In this document: piece by piece, positions 27,001 through 40,200 of the stretch
Layout: each line of letters starts with the position of its first letter
Position numbering within the stretch: position 1 is the first letter of the stretch
Assembly: GCF_900496995.4 (NCBI RefSeq)
Contig: NC_044008.1
Coordinates: forward strand, 1,960,453-2,024,452
DNA length: 64,000 nucleotides
DNA from: Aquila chrysaetos chrysaetos
Taxonomy: Eukaryota; Chordata; Aves; Accipitriformes; Accipitridae
Reading direction: 5' to 3'
Translations under genes and position numbers: made by a program
The notes under the pieces: model-generated
What the model was told of the DNA's origin: nothing
Databases searched by the model: none
Seen by the model: only the letters and a program-made list of their open reading frames with translations

Positions 27001-30000
27001 GACATCCATAGATATTCCTGCTGTGTCACCCAAACGAAAAGACTAAAGTTGTGTTCAGTCACTTCCTTGAAAAGATTCTTCTTGATAGACTGTCTCCAGC
27101 ATAATTTCCTTGTTTAAGACAGGATGAGCAGATACAGACTCTTTCCTTATCTTACCAGGCTCAAGACAAGCAGAAAGTGTTAATTATAGCTGGCTGATTC
27201 ATGTAACTTTGAAACCTATTTCAAAGTGATTAAGAACTTCAGGGTTATGAAGACAATTACGTGAACACACAAAAATAATTTTTGAGTTGTAAAATGTTGC
27301 GGCAACACGCTGGCAAAGCAAATCTCTCCAAACCAAGAGCAGGGGAAGGGCAATCTTGTTGAGACTGTACAGAAAGAACAAACACTTCTGTTTTGGTACC
27401 CCCTGTTTGCTTCAAGAAATTAATGTTCCAGGCTGCCTACCAGCAAACGATGATACTGCCGGTCTTGCTAAGAGTAAATCTTTCCAGAGCCTGTTAAAAT
27501 AGAGATTGCCATGCTGATGGTCCATAGGCAGATTAGCTATGAAATATTTTTTAACCTTAAAATTGAGCGTGTGTCATCTGTATTTTCGAGTTGGCCTGTA
27601 AACACGTTTAGAAAACCAGCTACCAACATTGAGAGAGGCAGGGGAAGTCCTGAACACAAAACATGTTCGGCAACATAGCAGGGGAGGAGATGAGGCCCCA
27701 ATAATCTTAATAGAGGAAGTTTGGGCAATTTAGTAGATAACATATTGATAAAGGCAAGTGGGCAGGCTCAATTGTTTCACATTGAAGCCAGACTAAGGAA
27801 ACAGTCATTGTTCACCGCCTTCCTTGAATAAACATTGGGATCCTCTCACCAGCACAGGATGGTATGGATGTAGCAATGGCAGTGAGCACTTGGCCAAATT
27901 TGTCCTCAGAATTTAATTTCAGGGTTAATGATCCCCTTCAGAGCTGGACACATTTTGAAGTTCAGAAGGGAAGGGTAAACAGCAGTGAAAACACACACCT
28001 AATCTTGAATCAATTTATCAGAAAGCAAATGTTTCTTTCAAATACTGCGTTGCTTCTTAAGCATCTTTTTATTGCTTGTCTTCAACCAGAGACAGGGTTT
28101 TTTTGTGTTGACTTTTGCTGGGTTTTTCTGAGGAAGGAGGGGGAAAAAGAAAAAAAGCCATAAATAAGATTTTGGGGTCAACAAAAATCCAAAAGACATC
28201 CACAAAAGGCGTGCTAGAATAGATTCCCATTAGTCAGACTAGAGGATAAAGCACAGAAGAGCTTCACTCATCAGGTTAGAGTAAGTTCCCATTAATGTGA
28301 TTTGAAACATTTTTCTCCCTTTTTACTGTAAATCCGCACCGCCTAGTCAGCATCATTCAACAGTCTGCACTCTTTTTTTACTCATTTTTGATGACTTATC
28401 CAGGAAACTGCAGAAATGCTTTGATCTGGCAGTTCTCTTAACTTTTTAAAGTTCCAAAATACATTCTTCAGACTGGGCAGCAATTCTGTGTTTCCTTCCC
28501 CTCTGACTTCCAACCCCCCCTTTTTTTTGTTTTCAGAGCAAGCTGTTCTTAAATATAAACCACTTGCACCAGTTAAGTACTAAGATGGTGAATATTACAG
28601 CAACATGAACAGATTAAAAGTAAGTCTTTCCCCAAACGAGCAAGCCGCACTGGCGAATCCTGTTTTGAATGACAAGAACAGAAAAGCTCCACAAAGAGTC
28701 TTTTGAATTTTAATTTAAAGCTTTTCTGCAGGGGGAAAAAAAGAGCCTCTGGATTTCCAACTTACTATAGTTAATATTTCCACTTCAACAATATCCAGAG
28801 GCCTTGGCCAGTATAAGAGGCCTCCCAAGCACTATGCAAACAAACTCTGACTAAGGGCACTTACGGCAGTTCTTGTCACGGTTCCTTATCTTGAAAAGCT
28901 CCAGGGTAAAAGCCTTACTTGAAGAAAAACCTATTGACAGACATTTTCAATATCTAAAAGCAAAACAGAAGGACTCAGTACTTCAATGGCTGAGAGGAAA
29001 ATGGTGCTGGTGAACTCCGCATGGAGTTCAAGTTTGCAGACTGCTTCTCCGTCATTAATGCTACCTCATTAATGCTATCGCTGCCAATAGCGCACAAAAG
29101 GAAGCGGGATACTTACAGCCGTAATTATATAGAGAGCAAAAGAATGACGGAGTTGCTCTCTGGAAATGTGGTTTAGAAAGCTGCAATAACTTTCTGGCAG
29201 CATCATCAGCACGGTTTGCAACACCGGTGCAATTAGTAATTCTAGCAGTCTCAGCTTTCAAATAGCAAAGCCATGAAAACCCACTGCAGTGGAGTTAAGC
29301 AGCAATCAAAAACACTTCAATCCATCTACCACTTGGACAGGACCGAGCAGTGCTACTGCTGAGCTGAGAACTTCTTGTACTTTTCAGACACTCTGGAATA
29401 GCCATTATTTTGTTCTTTTATGTTGGAACAACCTCTGCTTCTAAAAGGAAGCGCCTTCAGACATTCTGGGCAGGTTTAAATTATACAAAGGACATTAAAT
29501 TTTTGTTTAAATAGTTTTATGAAGTTCAGCGCAGACTGAACGGGAAGAGTGATTTTCCATTTTAGAAGTGTTTGCTCCTCACAGGTATTGGTGGAATATT
29601 ATAGCTATTTGTCTGAAGAAGCAATCAACGGCAGCACTGAACACAAGCAGATAAGCCCCAAGCAGATTAAACATGCACTGATATCCTTAAATAATCACAC
29701 GCCTGACCTCTCCAGAGCTCACATTAACACTCTCACCACAGCCAACACAGCAACATCTAGTTTCATCTGAGGATTGAAGTGATATCTTTTCACCACAGAC
29801 TTCCCTTATGACCCAAGCATCTTCCTTCCAGTTTGCCTTCACACTTCCCTCCCCAGCCGGGTATCTGCTCCAAGTCAAATTTGGTAAATGCTAAGCTCCT
29901 TAGCACTGTTGCTAAGGCTGGCAGTCAGACATTTCTGCAGGAGAAAGAGAAGGACTTTTCAGTAGCACATGGTCAAGTCTCCTCTCTTCCCCACCCCGAT

Positions 30001-33000
30001 CCCTGTCCAACTGTTTGAGTTACTTCAACATTTATGCTTAGCACACAGTGACATTTTTCAAAGGCTTCTGACTGAATGACACACCGCAACACACCATGAC
30101 CAAGCACTGAAATGAAACAGATAACAATAGCCTTTTGTGAAGATTATTTGTAAGAGTACCATTTCAGTGATTTAGTTTACAATAAGACTGTGCAAACATT
30201 TGCGCTGGCCAAACCGAAAGGTAGCAAACATAAGCCTGGGTAGGAAAACCTTCAGTCCGCTTTGCTTGCAAGCTGGCCTGCTGAGACAATTCTGCAGCTG
30301 CACAGACCTTCTTCAACTGCCATCATAATGGGAACACTGTAAACATCCCAGAGAACCTATACTGCTGAGGAAACAAAAGAAAACCTGGGTGCCTCAAGGA
30401 GTCCATGAATCCAGGCCATGCACAAACTGAGAGGACAGAAGCCTCACTAGGCACGAGCAGAAACTGTGGTGCTCTAGAAGTACGATCCCTCTTACAGGGC
30501 ACAGGAGGGAGCTGGTGTCCCTACAGACTCATCAGCATTAGCGTTTTCATGCCACTGATGCCCCAGAGCATTGCCCAGCTGTTCCCTCACCCAGGCATTC
30601 GCCCTTGCCTCCATCCGTGCTTTGCTTTGGAAGACAGCAAGAGCAGAGTCTCCTCCACGCAGCCTTATGGCACGCAGGGGCAGAGCTGTACAAAGAAAGG
30701 TCCAGTTCTGTAAGCAGGTATTCTTGCCTGCAAACATGTAAGAGAGGATTATGGCAATAATCCATCACTAGGAAGATAAAAACTTTATTCCTCTTTATTA
30801 AGAGAAAAATGAAAGCTGCTGACAGAACTAACATCTTCTGATACATGATTAAGCACATGCTGCGTGTAGTAATTCTGCCCACTTCACAGAGCTATTTGTA
30901 CTCTCATTTACAGAGATAATGATGTAAATGCTGAAGCAGAGGGGGCAAGAGGACTGTAGGGAGAAGCAGTGCAGCTGCTGACAAAATATTTTGCTTGTCA
31001 GCAGCCGTGCAAGCGCTCTCACTGCTGCAGGATCATCTCTGGCAGAAGAGCACAGCTCCCTGTGGCAGAGCTAATGCAACCCCAGCTCTTGAGCCGCTGT
31101 TTCGTGCATCAGGCCCTTGTCAATCAGGTCTGTCGGCCGTGCATGACTTCTCGCATGAATGATGAGCTAGAAGATAATCCTAACAATTAAAAACCGGGAA
31201 CAGAAATAAAACCACACCAACACCACATGCCAAACCTCGGCTCCCCTTTTCCTGCTCAGTCTATAGCCAGGCCAGGGCTCATCTCATCTGTCAGCCCCCT
31301 GATCGGGAGGCAGTTGTCCAGGCTCCCCTGTCACTCCTGGAGAGAGGCTGACACCTCCAGCCAGGCATTTTAAGCTGGCTTGGCTATGCCCTCGAGGCGC
31401 CTCTCTTTCTGCATCAGCTATAAAGGAACCTTGTGTGCGGCTCAGATTTAAGCAATCAGCTTTTAGGTGACCAAAGTTAGGTGAAATTAATCTTCCATGC
31501 AGTGCTTAGGAGATACCAACTGACAAAATTTCTAGTTAGAGCTCAGATGCAATATTCATAAATACATTTTTGACTCACTTGACCATGTCATCCTAGCTGT
31601 ACAGTTGATAGCAGGTACCTCTAAAGGCTTAGAGAAATCTTTAGTCAGGCTTCATTCTAAATAGTTCACACCCTCTTCAGCAATTTTGGTCCCAAGGTCA
31701 GAAATGAGCTGTCTTCCAGAGAAACCACCACCACTAAAAAAAAATAAAAGCGGACTCTTCAATGGAGAGATGTTAAACTTAATGTGACCAGGTGATAATG
31801 CACAAGCACAAAAAATGCCACAAATATCGGGACTGCATTCAAGGAAGAAAGAGAAAGGAAGCAAATGTTGTAAACAATAGTCATGCATACAGGAAAGCAC
31901 TGTCTCATAGAGATTAGACTTGAAGATAAGGCCGTCTTCGGTGTTTTTATGTGCCAAAGTGAAGGCCACTGTCGCTGGGTGCTTTAATGAACCGCTGACC
32001 CTTTTGGATTAACTTTACCTGTTTTTTTTTAATTCCCACAAAAACAAGCTCTTGAGGGGTTCAAGTGAACTTTAAACTTTTCAAACATTTCCAGGCAGGG
32101 AGCAAAAGGCTCCAAGTTCAGCTGAAGCTAGTTGTATTTAAACATCACTCTTTCCACTTAGTGTCACCCCCACAAGCCCCTTCCCCTGCGATACCTATTT
32201 TGAACACTCTCAGGGGAAAGCAGTCAGGACAGAGGAATTCCAAGTGCCCAGAAGCCATGGGAGCGAGCTCTGCTGCCCAGCAGCCATGCCAGCTGAGGAA
32301 GACTGCGTCGGTTCAAATCCAGACAACTATTTTGAGTTCTTGTGGGAACCAAGCTTAATCCAATAAATATTAGAAGTTATCACAAGAGAACACTCAGGAA
32401 AACATACATTTTAGTGCTGACAGGCACAAACTTTTCTCTTTTTTAACTCTAAGCAGCTATGCAAACAGTCACTTCAGCTGTATGTTTTTCTTTTTTTGTG
32501 CAAACTGTCACTGTACCCCCTGGTATGAATGTAGTTGTGCCATTTGCAGGGCTCAAGGGCTGGAACAGCAACTTAACATGGTGTAACAAGCTCCCACTGA
32601 CCAGCTGAAGCACCAGCAACAAACTTGAGGTAGTCCGAGCAAGAGTTCAGTTAGGCTTGTGCTCAGTGAAAGACAATCTATCTTTAGCTGAGGCTGAACA
32701 CATGCATGTATAGGGTTATTAAAGAACAGCTGAAATGTAGTTGCTTACTTGTACTAGCATAGCTTTTTTCTATTATACAGGACCTTAATGCAACTCAAGG
32801 CTCTCTTAAAACTGGAGGAGATGGGGGATTTGTAACAGCAGTGGTACTGCCACGTGTGTATTTAAAGGAAGCCATTTTGCCCTTTGCTATAGCACCAGTG
32901 TGGGGACTCATCAGCACTAGAATAATATGCTTGTAATTACTTATGATTCATAACAAAAACAAACCAAGCCACAGGATGGCTTTGGCTTGAAATAACCTAA

Positions 33001-36000
33001 GCCAGCAGTTTTCCTACTGCTCAGGGCAGTTCTGCAGAAGCCATAAAATACAGCATGACTGGGGTGTGGGCAGGCTGCATCCCTTTTCCTGCCCATTCTG
33101 GTGCAGGAGAGGCTTTTCTGGCTATGGCCCCACCAGGAACACCCCAGGTAAACAAATGACCTGCAGGACTCCTTGCCAAAAGCTGCCCTGGATGCAAGGT
33201 CTGCATGGGATCAAGACAAAACTAGACAAAGCCTTGAAAGAGATTTACTGGGGGCTACTAAGCAGACAACTTGAAAACTGGTGGAGACTGAGACGGTACA
33301 AGAGAAATGAGCATCATAGATGTCAGTCTTGTTCTTACTTAACACCTAAATCATTGTTGGAAACAGCACATTGGGTCAGAGGGACCCTTGTTCTGAACCA
33401 GTTCTTATGTTCTTAGGAAAGTTCACCTCCTTCTCATCTTTGTCAGGGCTATAAAAAGATGCCCTGCATTGCTTTGCAGGTTGAAGGAGATTAGCACTTA
33501 TCCCACGCAGCAAAGAAGAAACGGGGGCAGGGTTAGATTTGGGCAGAGTAAGCTGGCAGAAGCAGTTGAGGAACCATGGATAAAAAAAAAATGGAGCCGT
33601 AGGAAAAACAGAAAAGGAGACAAGAGAAAAAAATAATCAGAAAATACCAAGGACTAAGGAGCTGGGCAGGAAATGGCTGCAGGGTGGAGCTGTATAATGT
33701 AATGTCTATACAATTTAATGGTAAGATCAGAAGAGAAACAGACCTTAGTAGGTGGGTGGTAAGGCGGCACTGAGTGACTTCATATTTTAAATATTTAAAC
33801 ATTACAAGGACTTGAAGGTGTACTTTGCTCTTACAAAAGAGATTGTTTAAGGCTTTTACTTTTTGAAGGCACAGTCCCTTTCATTCTTTTCTTACTAAAT
33901 GTAAAAATAAGTAAACACATTTAGTGCTGATATCCCAGGCAGCTCTGCAAGCCAGTAACAGATCGACCTGTGCTAAGTTGACACAGGCCAGTAACCACCC
34001 CAGGAGAGCTCATTTACTCAAACAGGGTTTGCACTGTTTTATTAAATTCATTTAAGGCATTTTAACTAGTGTGCCTTCTGTGCTCAGGCAAGATAACTGT
34101 TCCTTTTCACTGTGACTACCTTTCTTCACACTACTTTAACCTTGAACTACCTCCTTTCCCCTGTGAGTTGAGAGGCTTCAGATTCCTCTTTTCATGCAGC
34201 ATTTCAGCCTTGCCATTTCCATGAGAGCTTCAGTAGTTAGTCCCAACTGAAGTTGGTCCAAATGGTTGGTACCTGTGCCTGACCTAAGCTTGCAGTCACA
34301 GAACCCCAACATAAAACCACATCAGTGTTTCTCAGTCCTCCCTGGCTCTATGCCCATCTGTATGTGTTTAGAACATATCTCATGATGCTTCCTGCTGAGG
34401 CTCTCCACTCTGTCTTGCTGGTAGGAAAGCATTAGAGGAGTATCAGCTCTCAAATGATTTGGTTCAAGTTCTAGATGACAATTTCCACTTTGAGATACCT
34501 TCCATTCTCCTAATGTGGCCAATTTAGCTCAGTTTGCACATGGATGGTGGTAGAGATTAAGTTAGACCTCAGGCTAGAAGCCAAATTCCCTTTATGGGAA
34601 TGACAGTTTCAGATGTTATTTGGCTATCTGACCATAGGAGCTTTAGAGGCAGTAGCAGATAAGGAACAGACTAAAGAAAGGCCTGCAAGGAGAGGAAAAG
34701 AGCTTGAAACTCAGACAAAACAATACAGATGAAGGATTAAGAAATCAGGGAAAATGTAGTTACTGCAGTAGACAAGGAACTGCTGCCTCCAGGGATAATT
34801 TTATGGAGGCTGGCAGTGAAAGGCAGCTGCTCAGGGACCAAGGAAGACATATGAGCTAGTATGATGAGAAAGGGAGGAGAGTTCAGACACGAGCCTCTAA
34901 TCTCTTTCCATGGGAGAAGTATAAATACACCTGAAGTCTGTTTTCAAGCTTTAAACAGAGAGTAATAACGAAGTTTTAATAAAAGCATTATAGTCATTTC
35001 CAGTTATTACAACAAACAAACAAACCACCCCCACACAAAATAAATCTCACATTGCAAGGGGAAAATAGCACCTCTCTAGAAAGAATGTACAGTCTTTAGA
35101 AAAGAGAAAGTCTGCTAGACATGTCCACAGGAAATCCATTATTAAAACTCATTCAGCTCAACCAGTGATTATTCATGTTCAAGAGAACATTCTTGGACAG
35201 TTATTACAAAGATTACTCTGTCTCTTCTAAAGATTATCCCGAAGCAATTCTTTACACAAAGAAAATCGATTTAGGTTCCAGAATAATCTCAAATCTGCCC
35301 TCTTATGTGTATGAATTAGTATTGCAACAGCCCCACTATGTGCGACTACAAAGCGCAGTAGGCACAATGCAAAGAGATAATCACTAACAAATCAGAATGA
35401 ATGTCAAAAAATGAGTGGGAGACCCATTAGTCAGCTGAAATAACAAGCAGCAACACAAAACATTACATATGTAAACCTGGTTCAGAAAACATGGCTTGAT
35501 ACAATGATAAGGACTATTGCATTGACAACATTGTGTATCTCAACCCTTTACCTACTACAGAGAGCACCATCCTTCCCAACTGTTGATACAGCACAAGTTA
35601 AAACATCAACTCATTTTACTGATATAAAGCACCTTAGGGAAGGGGACATGACACCAACGGCAGCTGGCAGCCTTCTAGGCAGGCGAGCCAGGGGCCAGGC
35701 TGTGTTGTGGTTAATAGACATTTTGCTGAAAGTCAGCACTTCTGCTTCGGCCTCGGTCTGTCCTTAGCTGCTGAGTTTTGAAGCTGAACCCCTCTGTAAA
35801 ACAGTTATAACAAAGTCAGCTGCTCAGGCCCACTGCTTTGAAATATCACTGTACAAAGTGTAAAGTCTCATGAAACTAATGGCAATGTCATTTGTGAAAG
35901 ACTTTGAGTACGGGCCACTAATTAGTTAATGCTTTGTAGCACTCTGGGTGATATTTTCCAGCCAGTTTAAGAGACTCATGAACACAACTGGCATTAAAAA

Positions 36001-37188
36001 AAAGTCACCCATGGGAATTAAACCACTTAGGCTCGCTGGAAAACCTTGTATGTAGAGATTTAAACTAAGCCAAGTGCTATAACTGACTTCTCACTGAGCA
36101 AGGTATGGAAGCAGTTACAAAGTCTTAAGACCTTTACATGTGCGGGGGAGGGAAATCAGCTTAATTGTAACTTTATGCAGTAGGTTTTTGTGGTCTCTCT
36201 GATGCCAAAGACTAACATATTCTGGGTTCTCAGAAATAACTCTGGAATCACCCAGACAACTTTGCAGAAGAGCTTTTAAGTGAAGACACAGGTGATGAAT
36301 GCTCCCAGCCCTGCTGCGTTCCAACTCCAGCCCACCCACATGCTGAGAGCCCAGGGCATCCAGGATGTGTTCACATGCTTTCGGTCCCTGCTCGCTTTTC
36401 TCCCCCCAAGTCACCTTTGAGCTAACGGAGTTTAAATGGGTTAGGAAAAGGTTGTGGTCAGCAGACAGTATGTCACTGAAGAATATTAATTCAGTACGGG
36501 AAAGGAAAAAAAAGTCAGCCTGTAGTACTCAAGAAATTATTTACTTTTATCCTGGGTGGGGAAGCACTAACCATCTGACTCTGTAAAACGAAATTAATCC
36601 TAAATGTAGCCTCACCAGTCAATTTATTGTAAATAATAAGCTCAAAGCCGGAGTGAAAGGAGGAAAAGATCTGTTTCCCGATCCAGTGCTGACACCTAGA
36701 GGGAGACGATTTCATTGCGTGCTTGGCAGCTCCTGAGGGGACTGAAAAAGAGATTACAAAGCTCTGCTTGAGCCAGCATTAACAGTGGCTCTGGAGTCCC
36801 TTATTCCATACTCTGGAGTTCCCTGTGTGCACTCCAGCACAGGAGGACACAGTGAGAATAAAGCTCCTGGCCATAACAGCAGTCCAGAAAGACACGAGAA
36901 AAAGGTGGAGGAGAAAAGGGAGAAGCCTGAGCCTTTTCCAAACAGCACTGGAAGGGCTCTGCCTTCCCAAGAGCTCCTCTGCAGCAGCTCCTGCTGCCTG
37001 GCCACCCCACACACTGTAGGAAGAGCAAAGTATTTTGCACAACAGCATTAGTGGTATGCAAATCATGCTCAGCCACCTCTGGGATCATAGCCCAGGATTG
37101 CCCAGGCTCCCAACAGTGGGTAAGCCCGTTTATGCCTTTCCTAATAGACTTTACCTTCATTCCCCAGACTCAAGGTCTCAATCTTCAC

Positions 37189-37232
<44 letters not shown>

Positions 37233-40200
37233 CTTTCTCTCTCAACTTTGCATGTCGTGAATGAACTGTTACACCTCAGCCACGGAGGTGAGGAGAAAAA
37301 GACACCAGAGAATCCAAGCACAAGCCAGCTCCATAGGAAACAGGGCTGCATCATTGTCTGTCCTTGGGACTGCTTGCTAAAACTTGCAGGAAACTTTAGC
37401 CAAGGTTGTTACTACTCCTCCACATAAGGTGGGGCCCACCTGGATTTGCAATTCTAACTACATTATTGGCTTTATGCCTTTTTTTTGTTGTTGTTGTTGA
37501 AGTCTGCATTTTCTTTGGCTTCACCAAAATAAAGATCAAGAGTAAAGGTGAGCAGTGAAGCATCCAAATGGAGCAGGGATGGTGCTTGCAGCATGAAGCC
37601 TGTAAGACTGTGGCTGCACAGATACACTTTACACCCCTCTTCAGGGTGTAAATGCTTTTTTTGGAGAACTTGTTGACAAGCATGGGGTCCTGCTCAAGGA
37701 ACAAAGACATTGCCTTGTCCACCTGGGATCCATCCAAACATCTGACAGTCAGGTCTGAAATAATCTGTGCCTTTTTCCTCCCTGTTAAGACTACTGGGAG
37801 GGCCTCTGTCCTTGCTTTAATTTCTGGGAAGACTTCAAAGTAACCCTAAATAAAATTGCCTGAGGAGGGCAAGGCACTGGGAAGTCAAGGCCTGTGATCA
37901 AGCCTGCCTTCCTGTCCATTTGCAGGTAAAGTTGAAGGTTTGGTCAGATAATTGCTTACAATTATGTCAGCACATTTAATAAGGTACTTCCCCTCTCACC
38001 AGGATGTGGTAACTGTGGGACCACCAAGTCTATGGCACCGCAGAGTTAAACAGATTTGCTGGCAACCTGTAATTTCAGGTGCAGAGAAACTGAAGAATTA
38101 TTTACCTTTCTCACAGCAGAGGGATGAGGCACCCCAGCTGAAACAACGATGCTGCAGATTTTAAACAGTTAAAAGAACAGGTATGTATTTAGGCATATGA
38201 ATACTACATGGAACTGCAGCTGCTTTCCAGGGACCGCTGAAATTTGCCCTGCAGAGTCTAAAAGCTGGGCAGGGAGGAAGATGTACAGCTAGAAGGACAA
38301 ACTTCATGACCATTTAAAATCCTATTTGGAAGCAAGTCACAAAACTTCACCTGCCATTTTCTCCAGCTCACTGGGTATGTTAATAGTGTGACACAGTTTA
38401 CTTTTGAAGATGAATCTAATTCTGAAGCTCATGCCTGCAGCCTTTGTGTTCAGGGCTTGTCAGGGGGTGACAAAGTCACGCTTGAACGGGACACTGCCCA
38501 TGTGTGGCTGAGAAGACATGCACAAAGTAAAGCAGTGGTTGCCCGCTGAGGAAACCCTCCTACCACATTTACCACAGGCCCAGTTCTCCATGACACTCAA
38601 CTGCATGAAGTATTTTTCCCCATAAAATGCAAAGCAGAAATCCCTCAGCAACAGCCATCCCAGTCACTGTGACAAGCTCTGTGGAAGGTGGCACATTGGC
38701 CAACTCATCGTAGGACTTGCTCTTGCAAGACAAAACTCCTTTCAGGAAGAGCTTAGGTGATACTACTTGCTTCCAAGCCAAATTCAAGTTGAATGATCTA
38801 CCTAGAGTCTGTTTCAGAAACTGGTGGGTGCATTTTCCTAATCTGGAGTATTTTATATTTATATTCAGCTGCTAGTCTTGATTAGCAGATGAAGTAATTC
38901 CTGCATTCACTTCCATTGCAGGTTTTTAGAAGGCCCTTCAATTATAGCAGTAAAAGGCATCAGTTACCAGGACACCCACACTAAATAAAACCCCACACTA
39001 TATAAGAGACACTATCTTCAAGAACAGCTCTGATGCAAACATGAATACCCATTACCTGTGAGCAGAATATTGAAATTTAAATAAAAATTCAGTGTATTCT
39101 GAATGTTGGCATTTTTTAACTCTCAAAAAGCAGCCAAACATTGCCAGTATAAAAGGAATACAAGTAGTCAAATTCCATTAGCTTCCCTCGGAATTGTCCA
39201 TATAAAGCCTAAGTACCATCTAAACTTCATTCAACCAATTTACACTGGGGGAAAAGGCTTTTCCATCCTCATTAACTGCTTTACTTCAGCAGCATCAGAT
39301 CATCACCAGCTGTTTCCTCCCCACTTATAAATTATTTTTTAGGGAAACTCATGTAATCATTCTGTTTCTCTCACCCCATTGCTTCCCAGTGTTTGTTCAT
39401 CTCTCACTATCATGTTCCTTTCTGGGAAGAGTTCTTCCTTCCACATATTGTCAGGGATGCCTTATCACTGCTTTCCTTTCTCAGGCATTTCAAAACTTTC
39501 CTTTAAGTTTCATTGCTGCAGTGGCTTGACACTCACCAGAAACCCCATGTTTCCTGCTGTTTCTTCAGAGCAACACCACAGATGATAGCAGATTTAAAGC
39601 TGATGCAGAAACGAAAGTATAAAATACACCGGCAGATCTGACAGGAAAAGAAGAGAAGGGGAGAAAGGGAAAAAATAAAGAGAGAAGGCAACAAGTGCCT
39701 TTAGCCAACTGATAGCAGAGCTAGAAAACAAGCATTAATTGTAGGGATGAAATCTTTCCAGTATCCAGAGAGGAAGTCCTTGCAAGTCAGTCAAGGTCAG
39801 AAGTTTCCGTGGCTGTCAAATTGACTAGCATTTGAAATAAATCCATTATACAAAGCAGTCTAGGGTAAAATCCTGAAATACTATGGTAAAATCAATGAGT
39901 TTACTGGCAATTTTGCCATCCATTTCAGTGAGGTCATATTTTCATCTTTGCATTGCTTTAATCTTAGCAATGTTTCAGAAGAAAAGTGTAACTGAAAAGC
40001 CCAACAAGAAAGGATTTGCAAATCAGTATATCAAACAATAATGACAACTTCTCAGTACAACCAATGTCCATAAGAAATTGGGTAGTTCTAGGTCCATCCA
40101 AGATTTATAATTGTAAGATTTAAACTTTATCTTTCACCAGTATGCCTCCCTCATTCACATACTTTCAGTCACAGGCTCCCAAACTGTGCTTGCTTACTAC

